Shown in pieces: positions 9,264-19,297 of a stretch of DNA of 42,233 nucleotides. Made by a program: the position numbers and the translations under genes. The stretch is from Chara braunii. Taxonomy: Eukaryota; Streptophyta; Charophyceae; Charales; Characeae. Every line of letters begins with the position of its first letter. Positions within the stretch are counted from its first letter, which is position 1. Under the pieces are notes generated by a model that was not told the origin of the DNA, did not search any database, and saw nothing but the letters and a program-made list of their open reading frames with translations. Location of the stretch: positions 583,268 through 625,500 of the forward strand of contig BFEA01000305.1 in NCBI GenBank assembly GCA_003427395.1, given 5' to 3'.

Positions 9264-11249
9264 TGTCGCGCACGGCGGTCCCTCACCCTCCTAGAAGTGC
9301 TGAACCTCACGGTCATGTCACGCAACATTTTCTTCAGAGTTTGAAAAAGAATCAGTCACCACTCCGACCATGCGCGCGTGCTATACCTCTCATGCCACCC
9401 CACGATAGGTCGGGGTGTCGCGAGGTACAACTCACCTCTACCCGAGGGGCTGCCACCACCCTCAGGTAGGCGTACCGACCCACATGCAAAGGTTTTTACA
9501 TGCCTTTGTAGAGGTAAGTTGGTCGAGGCCGTTTGCTTGATCACTGTAATATAGGCATACACGCGGTTGAACGTCTAAGACTGACCCATTTATGTGTCGG
9601 GCATCGGGGCACTGATCTCCCAGACCGATTTACTATTCAGGTCGACTCGATTGACGATCTCTCGCAGATACATTACTTTGACCTATTCGTACTTGACCAA
9701 TTATATACTCTATTTAAGTTCTTCCAAATCAATACATACATGAAGAATATAGTTCAAAGGTTGAGACTGAAAGGCAAGGATATGTCTTTGTATTTCACAT
9801 AACAAAGGCAAACATCAGGATGAACAAAGCTGAACTTTTGGAAGAGAAAATACTCAATCGGCTCTTGGCCTTTCAAACAAGCATCACAAATAAAAGTAGG
9901 TTCATGACCTGTCAAAAACATGCATCAGAAATAAAAAATAGGCTCATGGTCTTTAAAAGAAAATAGCATAAGGTTTTTTACCTTTGCCAATTATCCTAAT
10001 CTATTCAACATTAAGCAGTAAAAGTCAGAAATCCAAACCGAATGTACACAGGTGAGGTGTCGACGAAATGTCTGAGTCGAGACTCAGGTAAGCACAAGTT
10101 CAACAATGCGAGTAGAGCGAATAGTACGTGGTTGGTCGTTTTACTGAGCTGCAGACAAAACAAAAACATTTCACAGTCCTAACAGAGTCAACCATTCACT
10201 CACTTTCACACACATTACACCTACGCTTCCAAACCTTTAAGCTAGACATTCTCTTTTCGACTTAGTCATTTGAGGACCTCTTTTGATCAAACACAGCCCC
10301 TTTAGACAATGACCCGAAAATGAGAAATGTCATTTAGTGCAGAGGTAAATGCAAAGTGTGGGTGTCAAGGGTGAGTGAGGGTTGAGTTGGCGAACCAACC
10401 TGTTACCATAAGGCAACAACATGTAGTTGTGTACAGACTCACAACGAGTCTTCTTGAGTAAGATGACTTGCAATCACACACAGGTCACAAGGTCTCAACA
10501 CCTCTCTCACTATCAACATGGCCCTACACCAAGTTCAGCGATGTGAACTTCAATTCTAACGGTGGACTGTATATTAGTTCGATCAAATCGAAGTATGAAG
10601 TAAGAAGACCCTCACAGAAGCCTTCATCTCATACTTACTAGTCTGCATAGATTCTATTGAGCAGCAGGATGACTCAGACATAAGTATCCTACCACTTGTT
10701 TTAGTCAAACAGACTTAGCCTTGGATCGACCATGGGATTACCCGCACAAGAGTACCCCACTTCTAGTCTGTCAACCTAACAATCTAAGATACGTATGTAT
10801 GTACAGACGAGTAATAGGATGTTCCTCACAAATGAGTCTTATCCTATCTCTCGTTCTGAACCACTATTCTATATCCATACATTCATTAGATACAAGGCAG
10901 TTGAGGGCAATACAATTAAGGGTTTACAGGGTGAGAATGAGAAAACATATAAAGTCGTTCTTATTTCGCGTCTTTATTTTTCTTTCTCATCCCCCTCATC
11001 CATTCTCCTTATTCCTTTCTTCATTCTTTTTTCTGCCTTCTTCCTTCTTTTCTTTTTTCTACCTTTTCATTTCAACCTCATGTCCTTCTGCCTAGATGAC
11101 CCTGCGTGCACTTACATTTACTTTAGGCCAGCGTGCACGAAGCCGTCTATGACTCTAGCTAGGCACGGGGTTCCACATGCATATACCTGATTGCGTTAGC
11201 AATCACGTCAGAACAAACGGTGTAAGTAATGAAATAGTAACAACAAATG

Positions 11250-11319
<70 letters not shown>

Positions 11320-11851
11320 AATAATAATAATAATAATATATAACAATAGTGATAATAATGCAAGGAATATGAATGAGCGCGATACACAAAAATTGAAGTT
11401 ACAATCAAACATGCAGAAGTCTAGATAGTCAGGTAACAAGTAGAGAGTTCAAATGTATCAAAATTTCATTTAAATGAGAGTGATATAGTGACTTCGTAAA
11501 CCAATGTTCAAATCCTTGAGGTCACGTCATTGCAGTATCTAATGTCGCTCCTACTATCTGGTGCCAAATCTACTATACTCATCCTGTGAGTCCTACCTAT
11601 CCTCTTGAAACAGGTTGACTTTGCCTTCACAGACCATTGTACATGACGTCAATTCCAATGCCGACCTCCCATATACACCAAGTACGTACTCTCGTCACTC
11701 TCACTCAGACCTTGATAACCCCACTCTCGCCTCGTTCCCTGAAGACCACCAGATCATCCGTCTTCCCTCTAATACTTCAACCACTACATATTATAACTAG
11801 GATTAAAACATCATAATAATGATAGTAATAATAAAATTTTATTGATAACAA

Positions 11852-11888
<37 letters not shown>

Positions 11889-12230
11889 GAACTAATAATT
11901 ATAATAATGTCAAGAAAATGAACGATAGCGAACTTCAGAAACCAAGCAGCATCATACACATGAGACCAGATCGTCGTGACCTCGAACCAAAAGTAGAATT
12001 GCATCACGAGTCCTACCGAATAAGAGCATAACAAAAGCTCATAAGTGACAATGTTCGAATAGTCTCATCATCATTAACAAAGAACCAATGTCGACATCCT
12101 ATCTGGTGCTCGGTGCCCTGACTACAAATGGCAGATCCTATTTAGGCTATCTACAATGTCGCTGATGACGTCAGCAATTCCTCGAAGTACGAGCAGATTT
12201 CTTCCAATGTCGTTTGCCTCAAGCACCAGG
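9264..12230 (-). mobile_element. LTR copy A (minus strand), diverged and expanded by microsatellites; right end uncertain
   Basis: The minus-strand LTR would end in CA at 9264, directly before the primer site. Its last 350 or so bases align, inverted, with about 16930-17370: shared blocks include GAGGT(A/G)AGTTGT, the CGTGAGAGGTA / CATGAGAGGTA block, and the terminal GGGACCG..TGCGC.CGACA. Further in, 11360-11790 is inverted relative to a close relative at 26185-26600. Inside it is expanded by AAT repeats. The full LTR length is not known; a value near 3 kb is inferred. No gag or pol coding is present. Confidence 0.45.
11225..12230. repeat. Two diverged tandem units (about 590 bp), each starting with an (AAT)n tract
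   Basis: (AAT)n tracts at about 11249-11316 and 11854-11888 are each followed by a related sequence: AATAATGCAAGGAATATGAA against AATAATGTCAAGAAAATGAA, and later AATGTCGCTCCTACTATCTGGTGCC against AATGTCGACATCCTATCTGGTGC. This suggests an old duplication inside LTR copy A, with the microsatellite grown from a shared seed. Confidence 0.45.
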
Positions 12231-12572
12231 TATGTCTCTCGTATCACTCACAACGTCGATCCTCAACTCACAGATGCCACATGCACTCAAGAACCACCAT
12301 GCGCCCCATCCAGCACACAGCAGCGCCGCTCGGCTATGGCTGCCTGCTCCTTTCGCGTCTTCTTTTTCTTCTTCCTTTTCTTCTTCTCCCCCTTCTTTCT
12401 TCTTCTTCTCCTTTTTGTTTTTTTTTTCTTTTTTTTTTTTTCTTCTTCTTCTTCTTCGTGCGCCTCCCTCTCCTGCTTTCCACGTAGTCTCCCTCTTTCC
12501 ACCAGTCTGCGACCTTCGTTTTCTCCATAAGCCCCCCCCTTCTTTCTTTCCCACACTCTCTTTGTGTGTGCA

Positions 12573-12576
<4 letters not shown>

Positions 12577-12613
<37 letters not shown>

Positions 12614-12683
12614 NNNNNNNNNNNNNNNNNNNNNNNNNNNNNNNNNNNNNNNNNNNNNNNNNNNNNNNNNNNNNNNNNNNNNN

Positions 12684-12739
<56 letters not shown>
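12577..12739. repeat. Compound (CT)n / scaffold gap / (CA)n microsatellite
   Basis: A CT run is followed by 70 Ns (12614-12683) and a CA run. The gap probably hides more of the same two repeats. Protein-like frames across this region are translations of simple repeat and Ns. Confidence 0.9.
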
Positions 12740-12740
<1 letters not shown>

Positions 12741-13015
12741 TACACACACACAATCATTATACTTTGTCGGTTCAATCCGTACCGATCAGTCATGTGGCCC
12801 AATCACATTAAGAGCGTCGGGTAACTACATGCAGAGACGCAAAGCTCCCTCTTGCGCTTGCGATCAAGCAACGCTCAATCAATGCTCTTTTGTGGGTATC
12901 CTCATTCCCGATCATCAACATAGCCGAGCCACATACATAGGCGGAACTCTCTCTCTCTCACACACACACACACAAACACACAAACATACAAACACGGGCG
13001 CAACCAAACAAGCAA

Positions 13016-13480
13016 GTGAGGCGGTGTATATTTCCATGTTCTAGTCGTAGATTCATTTGGTTTTGCTCATCCATCGGTTGAAGTAGTGCGAATTTGTTAC
13101 GCGATCGACACACACTCACACACACACAGATGAGCAGTAGTGCAGATTTCCTTGTTCGAGTGATAGATTCACTCTGTTGCTCGTACTATGGATGGAAGTA
13201 GAGTGAATTGGTCGTGCGACACACCCTCACTCACACACGCGCTCACACATACATACACACACAGCGTAGTAGTGTATATTACCATGATCTACGGTAGATT
13301 TATTCGCTTTTGCTCATCCTATCTATGGTAGTCGCGTGATACACACACATACTCACATACTCACGCATGCATACAGATATTGTCAGGTGTAATAATGTAT
13401 ATTTCCTCATTCTAGCAGTAGATTCATTTGAGTTTGCTCATCTTATCGATAGATGTAGCGCGAGTCAGCCGTGGGGTTGG
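13016..13480. repeat. Four tandem units of about 115-130 bp, each containing a CA-rich segment
   Basis: The motif TGTATATTTCC..(T)TCTAG..GTAGATTCATTTG..TTTGCTCATC recurs from about 13023, 13138, 13270 and 13395. Consecutive copies are separated by CACACTCACAC-type stretches, so both parts belong to the repeated unit. Confidence 0.65.
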
Positions 13481-14416
13481 AGACTTACCTACTGGAACGC
13501 AGCACGATCCGCCAAAATGCGCAGCATGCCGGGACAGCAGCCTGGGGAAAACGATAGGCACAAGCGGGCACTTCAACAAGTCGGGCGGACGCGGGCATAA
13601 CACCTATTCCAACAAGTCGGGCGATGACGGCCCAACCTAAGAGCGCCATCAGCAGATACATCTTATCCTTTCATTCACCCATATATGCACGTTTGTCATG
13701 TGCGCTCACGAGATCACCGTCGTTTTGCCAAGGCTTTCTTTCCTTGCTCCGCGCAGTTATTTTCTTCTTCCTTTCGGTCACATTACCCCCTTCCTGCCAC
13801 GCGCTCTCCATCACCCCCCCCTGTTGCCTTCTTGTGCTGCGCACGGCTCACCTCTATCTGCACGTTCGCTTGTTGGTTGTTTCTATACTGCGACTCACCC
13901 TCCCTAGCGTGCGCTCGTTCTGGTTGTGCTCACACTTTCCTACCTTGCACCCCTTTCCCTGCTCCACGATGCTTTTTTTTCTTCTCCTTAATGGTGCTCA
14001 CCTTTCTCTCGCTGAACCCGACTTCCTTCTCTCGTTGTCCTATTCTCTCTATGATTGAAGGTCGTCTTCCTTATGCCGCTCGCAACCTTCCCTCGCGGTC
14101 ACCTCCAACTTCCTCCCGCAACGACTCCTCTCCATCCCTCGCGGCAGACAACTCCGCTCGGCTCCGCGGAAGTGAGCGCCGATGTCGTGGTAGGGCCGTC
14201 AAGATTTCGATCGGGGTGAAGTCGATTAGCCATAGTCCGCATCTACGCTTGATAGCAGGCTAGATTCATTTGGACTAAACTCGTCAATTTTGTTTTCATA
14301 AAACGAAAAAGGACAAAAGAAAAGAAAAGAAGATAAAACAAAAGTAACAAAAAGTTGATAGAATAATAAATAAATAAACGAAAATTGAAACTTACTCACC
14401 TGCCCATGATGCCAAC
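13481..14416. other. No gene seen; C/T-rich then A-rich intergenic DNA
   Basis: Long frames at 13624-14263 on the plus strand come from pyrimidine-rich sequence and have no domain. A purine-rich tract occurs at about 14304-14365; it could be a polypurine tract of an LTR element but is not directly next to a recognisable LTR start. Confidence 0.4.
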
Positions 14417-14520
14417 TGTTGGGTCCTCGTGAAGTTGGGACTCAAGCCTAAACTAACCAGCCGACTATAACTAATCCTAATGCTGAGGTCACGGGTTCAA
14501 ATCCCGGCAGACCGAAACCG
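14417..14520 (+). repeat. tRNA-like segment (B-box plus T-arm), possible SINE head or tRNA relic
   Basis: Positions 14494-14504 read GGTTCAAATCC, a canonical pol III B-box, inside AGGTCACGGGTTCAAATCCCGGCAGACC-like context (variable loop, T stem, acceptor-like 3' side). The 5' half does not fold as a tRNA: no acceptor partner and no good A-box at the right distance were found. It is therefore a tRNA-derived repeat or relic, not a functional tRNA gene. Confidence 0.35.
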
Positions 14521-16929
14521 GGTGAAGACTAAAAGAGAGCTCCTCGTAAAAAAAAGTTAGCTCAGGATTTGATGGATTTGATCCCCGAGTCACCTAATCC
14601 TCAATCCGCACCGAAACGCACCGAGCTAGCTCCTATTTTGCGTAAAAGAGGAGCAACTCAGGTATATGTAGAAGACTGGGGCTCAGTCCGCCTAGTGGCC
14701 TGAGACCGTTTCTAAGTGTGTGCGTGTGCATGCTTGCTGTTTTGCATGTCTGCCTGAGTACTTGTTGACTTTAGTATGTGTGTGACCCGCAAGGGCACTT
14801 GGTTGATCGGAAGGCCTGAAGGGCCGGTACTTAGCTATGACCGCGACATTGAGGGTTGCTGCGGGAAAACACTCAAGTAGCAGGTAGGCCGGTACCACAC
14901 CTTTTTCATTTTACACCGACCCTGTCATGGTAGCCGGCGTCGTCGCTGTGTCGAATCCAAAAGCATGGCCAAATACCCTTGTAAGGGTATTTGGTCCGAC
15001 AACGTACTCTATTTGTTTTGCCTAGGCAGGTGAGGCATACCCCTAAGTTGGGGCGGTCTAACCCTATGCCATAGGAAAAGGGGGTTATTGAGGGTTAAAA
15101 GAACTAAGAGATTAACGAACTACTTGGATCAAACGGATGTGAGATTCAGAGGGATGTTTGTCCATGCATGTTTTTGGACTCTCGTTTGGGACCATGTCTT
15201 GGTTGCTTTAGTTGTTTAGATGTTCGCCGAGTGTTGGAGCCATAAATAAACTAGAATGGATGATGGGAAGGGAAACTTGGGATATGATAAAACTGATCTT
15301 ACTAGAGGTTAGAACTAGTGGTAGCTCACGATACCATCTTCAAAAGAGGATCGTGTAAACTATCACCAACTCTAACTATCAAGTGAGTGTCAGAAGTTAG
15401 TCTCAAGTATACTTGTATTTTGTTTTTGCATTGTCAGCTTTGTATAAATCTTGACAATCTTCTGTTCATACGGGAAGCGCTGCCGAAAGTTTTACAAATC
15501 TGAAAGTGTTAGTCATTTTTTATATATTTGAAGATTTTGAAAAGGCATTTTTCCTACAGGAAGCGTTGCCGAAATTTTGTGAAATTTAGAGAGTTGGATT
15601 ATTTTCTGGTAAGGAAAACTTTGGCAATGTGATGTCAAAACTCTCGATGACTTCTGAGGAAAGTAAGGTAAACGTTAGTAAAGGAGATAGGGTACGGAGT
15701 GATATTGACCCTCCATCTATCTTGAAGGGAGTACGTGGTCCGCTTTGTCCTTAACTGTGGTGCAGGTCAACGATTTCGATTGAAGGCTTGATTCGTTCAA
15801 CCTGGTCCTAGGAAAAATCATTATTTTGTTATCCCTTGATAACAGGTCGGTTTACGACATAACTTGCTCTGCTTCTGCATCTCAACCTAAAGTCTTGACT
15901 CTTGTGGGTTTTCCATGTTTTTTTAGATTTTCACCCAAATTTCTTTTTAAGTGACCATTTTTAAAGACCGAGTACCTTTATTTGAGGGTTGGTGGAAATT
16001 GGTTGAGGTTTGTATGCATAAGGCAGAGTGTGAACCGCAGAAATGCAGTAAGGTTGACTCCCGTAGTGTGTGTGATGTTGTTGCTTGAATTTTGTGTGAT
16101 CGCAGGTATGCGTATAAGATCTTTGGATTGAGTTTGATGATAGTTTGAGTATTGTTCGAATGTTGATGGACAATCCACACTACTATTGTGGGAGTGATCG
16201 TCTAATACCACACAAGCTTCTGCTTGACTGTTTGAACTACCCTTGTTTACCATAACTATAATGCTTAAAGAGAACCCTGCAGTGGTTGTGAAAAGTGATA
16301 GCCTGATATTTTATAACCCCTCATATACGTATATATATACATTATCACTTACATATACATTTAACATCCATACGGCAAGTTGTGACCGCGTGCGAGAGTT
16401 AAACAAACTATGTGTTGAAAGAAAAGGAAAATTTTCTTTTATCTTTTGTTTTTTAAAGTTATTATCGTTGGACGTTGTAGTCCGTGACAGTCGTCAAAGT
16501 CAAACCCCTTGATTTCTCTCCAGGCCTTGGATGTTGAAGCTTGCCTCCTAGGCCACGAGAGCTGACTGCTACCATAGGCTGGAACTTATGTACCACCCAC
16601 TCTCCGCAAGGTGCAGACGAGGGTGTGGTGATCAACCGCCTTGGCGGTTATCTAGCGTCGAGAGATTAACCCCTCAAAACGCGTATCAACCGACACTTGA
16701 GCGTCGAAACGTGACCCCCGAGACTATCGAGGGTCGCATGATTATGGGTACTACATAGTACTCCATCGTTGCGACTGCATGCGTATGCTTGCATTGCTAG
16801 TCGATATGAGAAAGGTCTAGCGTCCACGCAATTTTATCTTGAGTCTCGCGCACGACGCCTAAGCGATCTCCATATTAAAAGGTTATGGGTTGGATACTGA
16901 AGGGACTAGTAGAGTTTTGTTTTTACGTG
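14521..16929. other. Non-coding DNA, possibly the 5' part of LTR copy B
   Basis: No credible coding. It contains a perfect 12-bp-arm hairpin at 14969-14994 and a short tandem similarity near 15473-15490 and 15556-15575 (ACGGGAAGCGCTGCCGAAA against ACAGGAAGCGTTGCCGAAA). If the LTR of copy B is as long as that of copy A, this stretch belongs to it. I could not confirm the LTR start; TGTTGGG at 14417 is one candidate. Confidence 0.35.
14969..14994. repeat. Perfect hairpin, 12-bp arms, 2-base loop
   Basis: CCAAATACCCTT at 14969-14980 and its exact complement at 14983-14994, separated by GT. No T-run follows that would make it a simple terminator. Its role is unknown. Confidence 0.85.
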
Positions 16930-17370
16930 TGTATTTTAATTTTTGTGTGGTGTAATGCGTGGCGAGTGGAATGCGTTCTAGTGGACCGACGACGAGTCGT
17001 GCTTGAGACCTCAACCCCCCAATGCATCGATTTACATATGAGTCCGATTGAGGGGCGTTGACCGCGCGAACCCCCTATGCTACAGTGAACGAGAAACGCC
17101 CTCGGTCGGGCCACCTTTGCGATTGCATACGAAAAGCTTTCACACGTGGTTTGGTAGCTCGACGGGGATACAACCACCCAAGGGATGGTGACAGCTCACG
17201 CAGGTGGAGGTAAGTTGTGCCTTGCGTGACCTTATCCTGTTGTAGGGGTTCGTGAGAGGTACGGCTGACACACTCGGCCACAGCGGCAAACCGCGCTCTA
17301 CGATAAAGTCCTGCAAAATCCTACGTGATGCGGCCGGGAGGGTCTCCCTGAGGGACCGATGCGCTCGACA
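16930..17370 (+). mobile_element. LTR copy B (plus strand), 3' terminus abutting the LINE
   Basis: This is homologous, in inverted orientation, to about 9264-9700. The match includes ACAGTGA..AA.C..CCTCG, CGTGGTTTGGTA against TGTGGGTCGGTA, GAGGTAAGTTGTGCCT against GAGGTGAGTTGTACCT, and the end GAGGGACCG..TGCGC.CGACA. The homology stops at 17370, and position 17371 starts LINE sequence inside the reverse transcriptase, so an LTR element inserted into, or replaced the 3' part of, the LINE. I did not find a target-site copy of GCGAT at the left end. Confidence 0.5.
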
Positions 17371-18159
17371 GCGATCATAAGCTTTTTGAAAATTTATCAA
17401 AATCACTGTCTTGTTCAGTTTATGCCGTTTGATCCAATCAATAAACTGTGAAATGATCATTACATTGTCCAATACCTGTCGCCCATGAATGAAGCCGGAT
17501 TGGTCCGGGTGTACCAGCTTATGAAGCAGGGGATTAATACCGCGGGCCAGTGTTTTTGCTAGGATCTTGTCGTGGACATTTAGAAGCTTAGGGAGATAGG
17601 GCGATAGTACCTCACATCGAATTAATCCCCTTTCTTATAGAGGAGGGTAATAATGCCCTCGGGGGCCTAGAGAATAATCCGCTAGAATTTTGTTGAAAAC
17701 TCTTAGAAGGTTCGGTGCAATGAGATTCCAAAACCGAAGGTAGAATTCGACTGGGAGGCCATTAGGGCCGAGGCATTTCCTAGTGGCCATATTGTGGACA
17801 GCCTCAGGAAGTTCAGTCATTATGAACGGTTTTTCCAGTGGAGCAGCTTTTGCCTCTGAGAGGATTCGTTTGGTAGAGTTCCAGAGAAAATCTTCAAGGT
17901 GTGGGGTCATTATAGGGGTGGCGGACGGTTTTTCAGAAGTGAGGAGTTGTTCATAAAAAATCCTTACATATTCACATAGTTTAGTGGAGTCTTTGGCGGG
18001 TGGTTGGCTAGGGTCAGTAGGATGTGTGAGAAGAGTGATTAGTGTGTTGTTTCCCAAATGCCTGATAGCATTGGATGTCTTATCAATGAGTTTATTTGTG
18101 CAGAGGATCTTGTTTATCTGGCGGTATTTACTCCATAGGTTGTGGTTCCTGATTTGCAA
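17371..18159 (-). pseudogene. LINE ORF2 reverse transcriptase, N-terminal part only
   Basis: Landmarks on the minus strand: a CLGPNGLPVEFYLRFW block (18159 frame), then after a frame change GIITLLYKKGD, an in-frame TAA, RYYRPISL, another frame change, KILAKTLARG, DQSGFIHGRQVLDNV and ILINFQKAYDR. These are the first conserved blocks of L1-type reverse transcriptases, including the Asp of the AYDR block. Homology stops exactly after the AYDR codons at 17371, where LTR copy B begins. No finger-palm junction, FADD box or thumb remains. Confidence 0.85.
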
Positions 18160-18192
18160 ATTCCGCCATTCTTGAAGTAGCCTATTTCTTTT

Positions 18193-19297
18193 TCACGAAT
18201 TAACCATTGTAGAAAAAAAACAATCTGATGTTTTACTATTTAGTTTTTCTATTTTCCTTTTAATTCGTATTTCTTCATATTTCCTACTCACCATTTTAAC
18301 CCATGAGATGAGGTTTAGTTGATTGGAAACTTGAGTGAGGCCTTTGTCAAGCCAGAGTCCATCGTCTTCAAAAAGTACCGTTTTGTTTCTCCATTCCTCC
18401 CATGTCTTCCAGACCGAGTCCACCACACCCGGGTCTTCTAACACATGGAGGCTCAACCTAAAGAGACCTTTCCCTTTTGCGGGTTGCAGACCCCTGTTGA
18501 TCACCAGACAGTGGCAGACACACTGGTTTATGGTCTGAGAGTGGGTATGTGATGTTGTCTATTTTGTGTGTTAGTTGTAAAACTGCATCGTTAGTTAGGA
18601 AAAAATCCAGTCTATGTATGGTACAAATATTGGATTCAGATGGGGTAGATGAGGTTCAAGTGTACTCTCGTGTATCCGGGTTCAATGAGCGAAACTAGTC
18701 GAAGAGGTCATAGTCTATCTTCAAATCATTTAGTACAGCGGATTCATTAGGATGTGACAGAGGGGTGGTTGAGTCCAGGTCCGGATTGGGGACTGTGTTC
18801 CAATCGCTCCTAATGATTAGGAAATCTGTAGGTGGGATTATATTGCTGAGATTGAAGATAAAGTCTACTTTCCCTGAATGTTCTGATGGGACGTACACAT
18901 ACACAAAACACCACTTTTTATTGTCTATGTTCAGCGTCGTCCATACCAGTGCCCCTATGGGTCAAATTCGAAGCTCTGTATGTATGGTGAAAGTTTTTTA
19001 TGAATTAATATGCCCATGACTCCTTTAGTCTTTAAAACCTTGAGTCGAGGCCCATGGTTGAGGTTCACTCCACCACTTCCGCATAAAAGTCACTCTTTGT
19101 TAGGACAACTTGGTCTCTTGTAACAATATGATAGAGACGTGATTAGAGTGGATCCAGGATTCGAACAGTGAGCGTTTGTGCTTGCCATTGTTATTTACTA
19201 ATCCACGAACATTCCAACTGGTTGCGCGGAGTCTACTGTCCATGGGCAGACCCCGCCTGCACCGTCTAGTGGATAGGCGACTGAGAGGAGGCATCAT
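18193..19297 (-). pseudogene. LINE ORF2 APE-type endonuclease and linker
   Basis: From ATG 19297 the minus strand shows ATSWNVRGL and IILLQETKLS (metal-binding Asn and Glu), then VYVPSEHSGKVDF and IIRSDWNTVPNPDLDS (catalytic Asp-x-Asn), then LSDHKPV (the SDH box, codons near 18531-18539). The linker GLFRLSLHVLEDPGVVDSVWKTW follows. All key residues of the apurinic-type endonuclease are still readable, but at least one frame change separates 18904 from 18504. The enzyme nicks target DNA to prime reverse transcription. Confidence 0.85.

Noticed and set aside
12214-13044. Long frames on both strands across the N gap
   Set aside because: They are translations of CT, CA and N runs with no domain content.
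19150-19165. B-box-like GGATTCGAAC in reverse orientation
   Set aside because: It lies inside the LINE endonuclease coding sequence (LFESWIH) and has no tRNA context.
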